From Ruminiclostridium sp. (GTDB taxonomy: Bacteria > Bacillota_A > Clostridia > Oscillospirales > Oscillospiraceae): a DNA stretch of 5,125 nt. The stretch covers positions 1 through 5,125 of the forward strand of contig JAFXCU010000068.1 of the NCBI GenBank assembly GCA_017521345.1, read 5' to 3'. The notes beneath the pieces were generated by a model. That model was given only the letters and a program-made list of their open reading frames with translations, was not told the DNA's origin and made no database searches. Below, one piece after another: positions 1-5,125 of this stretch. The position numbers and the translations under genes were made by a program. Numbering within the stretch: position 1 is the first letter of the stretch; each line of letters starts with the position of its first letter.

Positions 1-36
1 GCCCTCTATCTGGGGGCTGGATTCCTCATCGGCTGA
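1..36 (+). CDS. 3' end of an unidentified membrane protein gene (partial)
   Basis: Frame 1 from the window edge reads ALYLGAGFLIG and then TGA at 34-36. The stretch is hydrophobic and resembles the final part of a transmembrane helix at a C terminus. The other two plus frames give less protein-like peptides. A strong plus-strand intrinsic terminator starts 14 bases after the stop, which supports a plus-strand gene ending here. Only 11 codons are visible, so neither family nor function can be assigned, and the reading frame itself is an inference from hydrophobicity and terminator position. Confidence 0.45.
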   Translation, partial: ALYLGAGFLIG

Positions 37-50
37 TCTCTGTGCATAGC

Positions 51-94
51 AAACCACGCGGGACGACACATCGTCCCGCGTGGTTTTTCTTTTT
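51..94 (+). terminator. Rho-independent terminator, 16-bp perfect stem
   Basis: The arms at 51-66 and 71-86 are perfectly complementary (16 bp, GC-rich core) around a 4-base CACA loop. They are followed on the plus strand by a T-rich tail, TTTTTCTTTTT (84-94). This is a textbook terminator for the plus-strand gene ending at 36. The T-tail runs into the stop codon of the convergent hydrolase gene (93-95). Read on the minus strand the same hairpin could also end that gene's transcript, but only TTT follows the stem in that direction, so bidirectional action is less certain. Confidence 0.9.
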
Positions 95-974
95 ATTCAA
101 GGGTTTTCCAAAGGGCCATCCGGGTGGAGAAGTCCACTTCTACCTTGCCGATGTTCTTGAGCCAGGCCAGATAGGATTTTACCGTGCTGCCCACCAGAAC
201 ATTCTGGGAGAAGTCCATTTTCAGGTCGTAGGCCTCAAACAACTTCTGCAGCAGAGCATCAAAGCATATGGGTTCCCGGCAGAATTCCAGGATGCGGTCT
301 GCCACCTGATGAACCTTGTCGATGTTATACTGGGCCAGAGGGGCGATGTCTTTCGTTGCCTCTGCGTGGGAAGGAATGAAAAGGTCAGCCTGGAGTCCTT
401 TGACCTTCTCCAAAGTGTCCAGGTAGGCCCCCACGTCATAGATGACACCGATCTGGTACTTTTCTAAGGTCTCCTTGCTGGACAAACAGTCCGCCAGGAA
501 GGTGACATTGTCCGGTGTGGTAAAGCCCACCATATCGAAGAAGTGGCCGGGAAGGGGAAGGATCTGCATCCCTTTGGGCAAGACATCTTGAGTCAGGTAC
601 TCCGCCTCGCTCTCCTGGGCCATGAGGAACTTGTGCCGCAGGTCCTTGGGAGGGAAGCCGCCGAAGAGATAGGAAGGTTCCAGCAGGGGATGGCGGGTGA
701 AGGCGCAGTCGATACCGGGTACGTAGATCTTACACCCGGTTTGGTTCTGGAGATACTTGTTGCCGCCGATGTGGTCGGCGTTGGAGTGGGTATTCAGGAT
801 GGCCTTCAGCTTCCAGCCCTGCTTGTCCAGGATCTGCCGGATCTTTCGGCCGGAATCCTTGTCTCCACCGCTGTCAATAAGCCAGACCTGGTCGTCATCC
901 TCCAGATAGAGGCCGATCTTCACCGGAACATTGATATAATAGGTTCTCTGGCCCACTTGGATCAGTTCGTACAT
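93..974 (-). CDS. MBL-fold metallo-hydrolase
   Basis: A 293-residue protein of the metallo-beta-lactamase-fold superfamily, whose members are typically zinc- or iron-dependent hydrolases acting on varied substrates. It has no signal peptide, so it is probably cytoplasmic. Visible landmarks are the strand motif LIDSGGDKD (32-40), the metal-binding THSNADHIGG (62-71), LPGH with H144, ADCLSS with D162, and PSHAE with H203. These are the usual metal-site positions, except that the canonical HxHxDH is HxNxDH here (H63, N65, D67, H68). Residues from about 215 to 293 form a helical C-terminal extension. The start MYELIQVG at 974 fits the family's N terminus; the ribosome binding site is weak (AAGGACGG, rather far upstream). 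It is transcribed alone, divergently from the blaI-like operon. The substrate is unknown. A true class B beta-lactamase is unlikely because there is no export signal and motif 1 is altered. Confidence 0.9.
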   Translation of the reverse strand: MYELIQVGQRTYYINVPVKIGLYLEDDDQVWLIDSGGDKDSGRKIRQILDKQGWKLKAILNTHSNADHIGGNKYLQNQTGCKIYVPGIDCAFTRHPLLEPSYLFGGFPPKDLRHKFLMAQESEAEYLTQDVLPKGMQILPLPGHFFDMVGFTTPDNVTFLADCLSSKETLEKYQIGVIYDVGAYLDTLEKVKGLQADLFIPSHAEATKDIAPLAQYNIDKVHQVADRILEFCREPICFDALLQKLFEAYDLKMDFSQNVLVGSTVKSYLAWLKNIGKVEVDFSTRMALWKTLE

Positions 975-1007
975 AGCGATAGCACCGTCCTTGCCTTAGT
1001 TTTCCTC

Positions 1008-1036
1008 AGTATAGCAAAAACCGGCAGGATTGTCAC
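1008..1036 (-). promoter_or_regulatory. Sigma-A promoter of the MBL-fold hydrolase gene
   Basis: On the minus strand, GTGACA (1031-1036) serves as the -35 box and TATACT (1008-1013) as the -10 box, separated by exactly 17 bases. TGC immediately before the -10 makes it an extended -10. Transcription would start near base 1001 and give a leader of about 27 bases before the ATG at 974. The site lies about 30 bp away from the nearest BlaI-type operator and does not overlap it, so direct repression by the neighbouring regulator is not evident. Confidence 0.7.
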
Positions 1037-1054
1037 CTGTTTCATAGGAAATGG

Positions 1055-1083
1055 TTGACTGTGTTCTACAGTTGTAGTATAAT
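1055..1083 (+). promoter_or_regulatory. Sigma-A promoter of the blaI-M56 operon
   Basis: TTGACT (1055-1060) and a perfect TATAAT (1078-1083) are separated by exactly 17 bases, a near-consensus vegetative promoter. Transcription should start around 1089-1091, giving a 5' leader of roughly 33 bases before the ATG at 1123. Such a strong promoter implies that expression is set mainly by repression through the operators that overlap it. Confidence 0.88.
1066..1077. promoter_or_regulatory. BlaI/MecI/CopY-type operator 1 (in the promoter spacer)
   Basis: CTACAGTTGTAG is a dyad of CTACA and TGTAG half-sites around two central bases. It matches the TACA...TGTA core known for operators of the BlaI/MecI/CopY family. 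It occupies the spacer between the -35 and -10 boxes of the operon promoter, so a bound repressor dimer should block RNA polymerase. Recognition by the adjacent regulator is inferred from motif and position. Confidence 0.85.
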
Positions 1084-1099
1084 AACCTAAAGAAAGATA

Positions 1100-1111
1100 C
1101 TACAACTGTAG
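1100..1111. promoter_or_regulatory. BlaI/MecI/CopY-type operator 2 (in the 5' leader)
   Basis: CTACAACTGTAG has the same TACA...TGTA dyad as operator 1 and is its exact reverse complement. With flanking bases, 1066-1080 and 1097-1111 form a perfect 15-bp inverted repeat. The operator centres are 34 bp apart, about three helical turns, which would put two repressor dimers on roughly the same DNA face. The site lies just downstream of the predicted start of transcription and its last base is part of the AGGAGG ribosome binding site (1110-1115). Confidence 0.85.
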
Positions 1112-1122
1112 GAGGTGTAATC

Positions 1123-1488
1123 ATGGTTAAACTGACCGATGCCGAGTGGGCCGTCATGCAGGTCCTGTGGGCAGGTGAGGACTTCTCCCTGGGGGAGGTG
1201 GTCTCCGCCCTGGCACCCACCCGCAACTGGCGGAGGAACACCGTCCACACCTACCTCACCCGCATGGAGGAAAAGGGACTGGTGGACATCCGCCGGGAGA
1301 AAGAGCCCCATCGGTATGCCGCTGCCGTGAGTCGGGAGGACTGTGCCAGACAAGAGCGCAGTCAGCTATTAGATCGTGTCTACGGTGGTGCGGCAGGGGA
1401 TCTCATTGCCGCATTTTTGAAGGAATCCCGCATCACTGCTGAGGAGCGGGACCGACTGCGCAAACTGCTGGACGACATGGAGGTGTAA
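1123..1488 (+). CDS. BlaI/MecI/CopY family transcriptional repressor
   Basis: A 121-residue winged-helix repressor, the usual length for the family. The N terminus LTDAEWAVMQVLW (4-16) and the recognition-helix region WRRNTVHTYLTRMEEKGLV (36-54) are hallmarks, followed by the wing with HRYAAAVSRED (63-73). The C-terminal helices (about 74-121) form the dimerisation part, and LIAAFLKES (94-102) lies where BlaI/MecI are cleaved on induction. The start at 1123 has AGGAGG seven bases upstream. It is the first gene of the operon, followed after three bases by an M56 protease gene, the classic repressor-plus-sensor pair. It very probably represses its own operon through the two TACA/TGTA dyads upstream. 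It is called blaI-like by family; no link to beta-lactams is shown, so no gene symbol is assigned. Confidence 0.95.
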   Translation: MVKLTDAEWAVMQVLWAGEDFSLGEVVSALAPTRNWRRNTVHTYLTRMEEKGLVDIRREKEPHRYAAAVSREDCARQERSQLLDRVYGGAAGDLIAAFLKESRITAEERDRLRKLLDDMEV

Positions 1489-1491
1489 ACT

Positions 1492-3486
1492 ATGACCGGG
1501 ATCTGGGGATTCATCCTGCAAACGTTATATGTGTCCCTGGTGGGCGGTCTGCTTCTTCTTGTGAAGTCCATTCTGCGGGATAAGCTCACCCCACGCTGGC
1601 AGTATGGGGTCTGGTCCGTGCTGGGCCTTCGCATCCTGGTACCTGTGGGTGTCTCCTGGAAGTATGTGCTTCTGCCTTTGCCTCTTTGGGTGGAGACCGC
1701 CCGCATCCTGGCAGAGCAGGCAATCCCTGTCCTGTGGTTTACTTGGCTGTATTGGCTCTACCTGGCCGGTGTGGCGGTCTTTCTTCTGCGGTATTTGGTC
1801 TCCTATATCCGTCTGCGGATGCTCCTGAGAAGGGGAGAAGCTACCCCGGAAGGGCTCACAGCGCAGGTAAAGCGGGTGGCAGAGCAATATGGCTTGAAGC
1901 CTTGTCAGGCAGTGGTCCTTTCCGGATTGCCCTCTCCTATGGTCTGCGGGGTGTTACGCCCTGTGCTGGCTGTTCCCGATGTGGTTACGCTGGATGACCA
2001 CGTCATCCTCCATGAGCTTCTTCATGTAAAGTATTATGATGCTCTGCAGAATGTGTTCTGGAGCATTTGCCGTGCCCTTCACTGGTGCAATCCTATAGTC
2101 CATTGGTTCATGGATCAGATCGGCAACGACATGGAATCTCTCTGCGACCAGCGGGTGTTGGAACGGCTGGAAGGAGAGGAGCGGCGGGACTACGGCCTGT
2201 CCCTCCTGGCCATGGCCAATGACAAGTATCCTCGAGCGCCGGGGACTACCTCCATCTCCAACGGCGGCAAGAACATCACCCGTCGCATCGAGGCCATTGT
2301 CCGGTTCAAGAAATATCCCAAGGGTATGGCATTGGCCTCTGTCTGTGTGACCGTCATGCTGCTGTGCGGCTGTATGTTTCCCACTATTCAGCCGGAACTG
2401 ACTTATCGAGCCAATGTAGATGGTGGTCCTCTGAACAATGCCGCAGCATTGGCGGAATTGAACCTGAACCGCTGCTCCACTCCGGCCGGGGCCTTTGACA
2501 CCTATGCCAAGGGATTAAAGCATTGTGACCAGCAGTGGTTGGCTCTGGCATCCCCCGAAGTAAAAAAGCAGGAAATATTAAAAGGTGCCAACGCTTATAT
2601 CGGAATAGAGAACGGGATCCGGCACTGGAAAAACGAGACCGAGACCGGTGTGGGCTTGACCGTTTACGAGGTACGGGACCGTGAAGTGATACCGACAGGG
2701 GCGAAAACAGATATTTGGCTCTCCCAGTCTTCCTATGAGCTGTATAACCTGGTCCTCCAGGAGGACGGCAGTTATACCGCCCTTCTGACCTTCTTCTTTG
2801 ACAACGTACAGACATTGGACGGCGATCTTCTCTGCTGTGCTCCGACAGCTGATGAGATTTGTGCCGTGGCAACCTATCCGGTGCGGGTCTGGCAGGAGAC
2901 CGGTTGGGTGTTGGAGGAGACAGGAAACCCCTCTCTTTACCTGCTGAACAATTTGGATGTGGATACGTTTCTTTATGATCTGTTCCCAGCCCTGCACTTC
3001 TATCGTGGGGACGGGAACACCGGTTCTGTCTTTTACAGGCTCTGGACCGACTGCAGCATAGAAGACCCTGACGGTTACTGGGAGGAGGCAGTCAGCTTTT
3101 CCACACAGTACCCCTGTCCCGATGCAGAGTTTGGGATGTACGTGGAGAATGAAGCCATTCACTACAGCTTTTCCGGCAGCGAGGGCGAACAAAATAACAT
3201 TTATCAGGCCGGTATGCAAGTAAGTAAGCTGAATGAGGATGGAACCGTTCCAACGTTTGAGGAACTTCCTGGCGTGAAGGCGCAAACCGAAGCCAGTGGT
3301 CACGGCGGCGGTGTTTCGTGGATTAGTTGGCGAAACCAGAATTGGAACGGAACCCTGTTCTCTGGCGGTGGCGGTAGTACAACCTTTGAAGAAATCACGT
3401 TTCCCCTTGGCTATGCTGCACAAATCTGGCTGAATGATGAACTGGCAGAAACCATCATCCTGAAGGAGGTGCCTCCCAATGGATAA
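1492..3486 (+). CDS. BlaR1/MecR1-like M56 family membrane metallopeptidase with a novel-looking ectodomain
   Basis: A 664-residue integral membrane zinc protease. The membrane part has hydrophobic segments at about 4-25, 38-62 and 78-104, a cytoplasmic protease domain, and a fourth segment at about 278-296. The zinc motif is HELLH (H174, E175, H178), with ESLCD (215-219) supplying the likely third ligand E215. HWCNPIVHWF (197-206) and RRDYGLSLLAMA (231-242) are also typical of M56. Residues about 297-664 form a long extracytoplasmic domain that I do not recognise. It contains no SxxK motif, so it lacks the acylated serine of the BlaR1/MecR1 penicillin sensor. It has seven cysteines (328, 345, 448, 449, 457, 521, 542) and a glycine-rich stretch near 602-630. 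A GGAGGTG site overlapping the end of the repressor gene precedes the ATG, suggesting coupled translation. Expected role: sense an external signal and trigger inactivation of the partner repressor. The ligand is unknown. Confidence 0.92.
   Translation: MTGIWGFILQTLYVSLVGGLLLLVKSILRDKLTPRWQYGVWSVLGLRILVPVGVSWKYVLLPLPLWVETARILAEQAIPVLWFTWLYWLYLAGVAVFLLRYLVSYIRLRMLLRRGEATPEGLTAQVKRVAEQYGLKPCQAVVLSGLPSPMVCGVLRPVLAVPDVVTLDDHVILHELLHVKYYDALQNVFWSICRALHWCNPIVHWFMDQIGNDMESLCDQRVLERLEGEERRDYGLSLLAMANDKYPRAPGTTSISNGGKNITRRIEAIVRFKKYPKGMALASVCVTVMLLCGCMFPTIQPELTYRANVDGGPLNNAAALAELNLNRCSTPAGAFDTYAKGLKHCDQQWLALASPEVKKQEILKGANAYIGIENGIRHWKNETETGVGLTVYEVRDREVIPTGAKTDIWLSQSSYELYNLVLQEDGSYTALLTFFFDNVQTLDGDLLCCAPTADEICAVATYPVRVWQETGWVLEETGNPSLYLLNNLDVDTFLYDLFPALHFYRGDGNTGSVFYRLWTDCSIEDPDGYWEEAVSFSTQYPCPDAEFGMYVENEAIHYSFSGSEGEQNNIYQAGMQVSKLNEDGTVPTFEELPGVKAQTEASGHGGGVSWISWRNQNWNGTLFSGGGGSTTFEEITFPLGYAAQIWLNDELAETIILKEVPPNG
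3463..3470 (+). promoter_or_regulatory. Ribosome binding site inside the M56 gene for the third gene
   Basis: AAGGAGGT lies eight bases before the ATG at 3479 and within the last codons of the protease gene. It fixes the start of the downstream membrane protein and supports translational coupling across the 8-base overlap. Confidence 0.8.
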
Positions 3487-4030
3487 AAAGTACCTGATCC
3501 ATGCCATGGGCAGCATTGCCTGGGGCTATGTGTTCTTCTATCTGGCCATCAACCTTGGCACCATTGATATTCTGCCCGACTGGGTCCTCTTCGTCCTGGT
3601 GGTGAGAGCCTTGAAGCCACTGTCCGAGATTGTCCCCTCGGCCAAACTGCTGGAGCCTCTGGGCATCCTTCTGGGTGTTCTCTACGGCTTTCAGTGGCTT
3701 TTCAAGGTCGTGGGCCATCCCATCCAGTGGTACCTGTTTACGGTCATCGTGTCCGTGCTGGTTCTGTACTTCAACTTCCAGCTGCTGACCAACCTGGCAG
3801 AGGTCGCCCGAAAATATGGGTATCCTGAGGAGAAAAAAATCTTACAGCTTCGCACCGTCCAGGCCATCCTGACCACCGTGGCAGCCATCCCCCTACCCTG
3901 GGAGGAAGTCAGCTATCTGTATTTCGGTCTGGCTGTCGTCCACCTGATCGTAGTGGCCTGGATCTGTGTGGTCCTCTTTGGCCTCCGGAAGAAAATGTCT
4001 CTGGCCTATGATGCCCCTGTGGAAGAATGA
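3479..4030 (+). CDS. Small polytopic membrane protein, third gene of the BlaI-M56 operon
   Basis: A 183-residue, strongly hydrophobic protein that I do not recognise as a named family. By eye it has about five or six membrane segments (near 8-28, 31-45, 58-75, 83-103, 126-140 and 145-168). A charged loop RKYGYPEEKK (111-120) separates the halves, and the tail after KK171-172 is short and acidic at the end. There is no cleavable signal peptide with a clear cleavage site. Its ATG overlaps the protease stop by eight bases and has an excellent ribosome binding site, so it should be co-expressed with the sensor and under the same repressor. A terminator follows directly. It could be the regulated output of the cassette, an immunity or envelope protein, or an accessory subunit of the sensor; the sequence alone does not decide. 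Confidence 0.88.
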   Translation: MDKKYLIHAMGSIAWGYVFFYLAINLGTIDILPDWVLFVLVVRALKPLSEIVPSAKLLEPLGILLGVLYGFQWLFKVVGHPIQWYLFTVIVSVLVLYFNFQLLTNLAEVARKYGYPEEKKILQLRTVQAILTTVAAIPLPWEEVSYLYFGLAVVHLIVVAWICVVLFGLRKKMSLAYDAPVEE

Positions 4031-4037
4031 TCATTTA

Positions 4038-4065
4038 GGGCACCCTGTTTCCAGGGTGCCCATTT
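4038..4065 (+). terminator. Intrinsic terminator of the BlaI-M56 operon
   Basis: A perfect 10-bp stem (GGGCACCCTG at 4038-4047 with CAGGGTGCCC at 4052-4061) closes a TTTC loop and is followed by ATTTTG. It lies eight bases after the stop of the membrane protein gene. The T-tract is short (four T), so termination is probably adequate rather than strong. On the minus strand the stem also follows the dapA stop (4072-4074), but no T-run comes after it in that direction. Confidence 0.8.
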
Positions 4066-4071
4066 TGATGC

Positions 4072-4962
4072 TCAGGCAAGAAGTCCAGCCTCTCTCATGG
4101 TGCTTTTCAGGTGTTCCAGGGGCCCTTCGTCCATCTCCCACAGGGGCATCCGCAGAGCGCCGCTGTCCAGCCCGACCAGCTTCATGGCGGCCTTAATGGG
4201 CACCGGGTTGACCTGGGAGAACAGGGCACGGGTGAGAGGGGTGTAGGCCACTTGAAGCTCCTGTGCCTTCTTCCAGTCTCCCTGGAGGGCACAGCGGGTC
4301 ATCTCTGCCATGGGGACGGGGGCCAGGTTGGACACCACAGAGATCAGCCCCTTGGCCCCCATGGCCATCATGGCGACGGTGTGGTCATCGTTTCCGGACC
4401 AGATATTTAAGTCGTCCCCGCACAGGGCCAGGGTGTCGGCCAGAAGGGAGAAATCCCCGGAGGCCTCCTTGATACCGTTGATATTTGGGTGCTGGCTCAG
4501 GATGCGGTAGGTTTCAGCCGTGAAGGAGAGTCCTGTCCGGGAAGGTACATTGTAAAGAATGATGGGCAGCTCCACCCGGTCGGCCAGGTATTCGTAGTGC
4601 TTTACCAGACCGGTCTGGGTGGTTTTGTTATAATAGGGGGTCACCAGCAGGAGGGCATCAGCCCCGGACTCCTGGGCGTGCTGACAGAGGTACAGAGCCG
4701 CTGCTGTGTCGTTGCTCCCAGAACCGGCAATGACCGGGCAGCGCCCAGCCACATGGGACACGCAGAAATCCACTAGATGGATGTGTTCCTGGACGGTGAG
4801 GGCAGAGCTCTCCCCGGTGGTGCCGCAGACGCACAGGGCATCGATCCCGGCCTCGATTTGACGGTCGATCTGCCGGGCAAATGCCCCGTAGTCAATGGCT
4901 CCGGTGGAGCGGAAGGGGGTAATGAGGGCGGTACAAATTCCGGTAAATACGGGTTCTTTCAT
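4072..4962 (-). CDS. dapA: 4-hydroxy-tetrahydrodipicolinate synthase
   Basis: The enzyme condenses pyruvate with aspartate-4-semialdehyde, the first committed step of lysine and diaminopimelate synthesis, in the cytoplasm. The 296-residue TIM-barrel protein has the normal family length. Catalytic landmarks are all present: GTTGES with T48/T49, VTPYYNK with Y111, YNVPSRTG with Y137 and R142, and GIKEASG with the Schiff-base lysine K165. GLISVVSN (205-212) is the conserved pyruvate-side strand. The start is placed at 4962 (MKEPVFTGI) because AAAGGAG lies five bases upstream (4968-4974) and homologues begin here. An upstream in-frame ATG at 5019 would add 19 unconserved residues encoded inside a hairpin. 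It lies downstream of an apparent asd gene on the same strand. Positions equal to E. coli H53 and E84 of the lysine-inhibition site are V57 and A88, suggesting weak or absent lysine feedback. Confidence 0.97.
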   Translation of the reverse strand: MKEPVFTGICTALITPFRSTGAIDYGAFARQIDRQIEAGIDALCVCGTTGESSALTVQEHIHLVDFCVSHVAGRCPVIAGSGSNDTAAALYLCQHAQESGADALLLVTPYYNKTTQTGLVKHYEYLADRVELPIILYNVPSRTGLSFTAETYRILSQHPNINGIKEASGDFSLLADTLALCGDDLNIWSGNDDHTVAMMAMGAKGLISVVSNLAPVPMAEMTRCALQGDWKKAQELQVAYTPLTRALFSQVNPVPIKAAMKLVGLDSGALRMPLWEMDEGPLEHLKSTMREAGLLA

Positions 4963-4967
4963 AGACA

Positions 4968-4974
4968 CTCCTTT
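4968..4974 (-). promoter_or_regulatory. Ribosome binding site deciding the dapA start
   Basis: On the minus strand AAAGGAG ends five bases before the ATG at 4962. It selects this start over the longer in-frame ATG at 5019, which falls within the intergenic hairpin and has no comparable site. Confidence 0.85.
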
Positions 4975-4981
4975 CCAAAAC

Positions 4982-5040
4982 AAAAAGCGGCCCCAGGCTG
5001 ACTTCTGACAAAATATCATCAGAAATCGGCCTGGGGCCGC
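4982..5040 (-). terminator. Terminator or attenuator hairpin between asd and dapA
   Basis: The arms 5019-5040 and 4987-5008 pair over 22 positions, with a perfect 12-bp GC-rich base (GCGGCCCCAGGC with GCCTGGGGCCGC). Two of the three remaining imperfect positions near the top are possible G-U pairs in the transcript, depending on strand. The loop is about 10 bases. On the minus strand the stem is followed by TTTTTGTTTTGG. This is a typical intrinsic terminator for the asd-like gene, yet it ends only about eight bases before the dapA ribosome binding site. No convincing promoter is visible between it and dapA, so it may act as a partial terminator, an attenuator or an mRNA-stabilising structure. 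Confidence 0.8.
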
Positions 5041-5056
5041 GTATCTTACTTAGCGT

Positions 5057-5125
5057 TTAGCGGGGGAGGATGTAGTTCTCAGCGCACAGCAGCTCAGCCA
5101 GCAGGACTGCGCCGCCGGCAGCACC
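5057..5125 (-). CDS. asd: Aspartate-semialdehyde dehydrogenase, 3' end (partial)
   Basis: The minus strand from the window edge reads GAAGGAVLLAELLCAENYILPR and then TAA, 22 codons in all; the gene's 5' part lies beyond base 5125. The GAAGGAVLLAELL pattern matches the C terminus of the aspartate-semialdehyde dehydrogenase type found in archaea and many Clostridia (…RGAAGGA-x-LNAELL…). This enzyme reduces aspartyl phosphate to aspartate-4-semialdehyde, the substrate of the dapA product encoded next. Neighbourhood and tail motif agree, but only a short piece is visible, so the identification is probable rather than certain. Confidence 0.72.
   Translation of the reverse strand, partial: GAAGGAVLLAELLCAENYILPR

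Noticed and set aside
42..467. 141-codon plus-strand open frame starting before the first terminator
   Set aside because: It reads through a strong terminator hairpin and is antisense to the MBL-fold gene, with no protein-like features.
543..1058. 171-codon plus-strand open frame opposite the MBL-fold gene
   Set aside because: It is antisense to a gene with clear metal-site motifs, has no convincing ribosome binding site, and runs across the divergent promoters.
93..3486. Reading the locus as a beta-lactam resistance operon (metallo-beta-lactamase plus BlaI/BlaR1)
   Set aside because: The MBL protein has no export signal and an altered motif 1, the M56 ectodomain lacks SxxK, and the hydrolase has a separate promoter without an operator.
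2578..3516. 312-codon open frame on the minus strand opposite the M56 gene
   Set aside because: It lies entirely antisense to a well-supported gene, shows no recognisable motifs, and mirrors the codon bias of the opposite strand.
4963..5019. Longer dapA start at 5019
   Set aside because: The added 19 residues are unlike DapA N termini and are encoded by the hairpin and T-tract; a good ribosome binding site marks the ATG at 4962.
4987..5040. Intergenic inverted repeat as a mobile-element end or attachment site
   Set aside because: The position after a stop codon and the T-tract on the coding strand fit a terminator; no target duplication or transposase is present.

Overview
The window looks like chromosomal DNA from a Gram-positive anaerobe of the class Clostridia. 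The evidence is strong AGGAGG-type ribosome binding sites, consensus sigma-A promoters, tight gene packing, moderately high GC by eye, and protein styles familiar from gut Oscillospiraceae/Ruminococcaceae. The family-level placement is inference from sequence style, not from a search.

Layout. (1) Bases 1-36 appear to be the last codons of a plus-strand membrane-protein gene, followed by a strong rho-independent terminator (51-94). (2) A minus-strand gene (93-974) encodes a cytoplasmic metallo-beta-lactamase-fold hydrolase. It has its own promoter in the 148-bp divergent intergenic region. (3) A plus-strand three-gene operon (1123-4030) encodes a BlaI/MecI-type repressor, a BlaR1/MecR1-like M56 membrane metalloprotease with a large, unrecognised extracytoplasmic domain, and a small polytopic membrane protein whose start overlaps the protease stop. 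The operon promoter is a near-perfect TTGACT-17-TATAAT. One BlaI-type operator fills the -35/-10 spacer and a second, in inverted orientation, reaches the ribosome binding site. A terminator (4038-4065) ends the operon. (4) Convergent to it, on the minus strand, lie dapA (4072-4962) and the 3' end of an apparent aspartate-semialdehyde dehydrogenase gene (5057-5125). These are consecutive steps of lysine/diaminopimelate biosynthesis. A 22-bp hairpin with a T-tract lies between them, shaped like a terminator or attenuator.

How the genes work together. The centre is a self-contained signal-transduction cassette. By analogy with BlaR1-BlaI, an outside signal would be sensed by the ectodomain of the M56 protein, the HELLH protease domain would be activated, the repressor would be inactivated, and the operon would be derepressed. 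The ectodomain has no SxxK acylation motif, so the inducer is probably not a beta-lactam recognised in the BlaR1 way. The third gene is the only non-regulatory member visible in the operon and is therefore the candidate output or accessory protein. The neighbouring MBL-fold gene is not convincingly a beta-lactamase, and its promoter is separate from the operators. The dapA/asd pair is ordinary housekeeping metabolism, apart from its intergenic hairpin.
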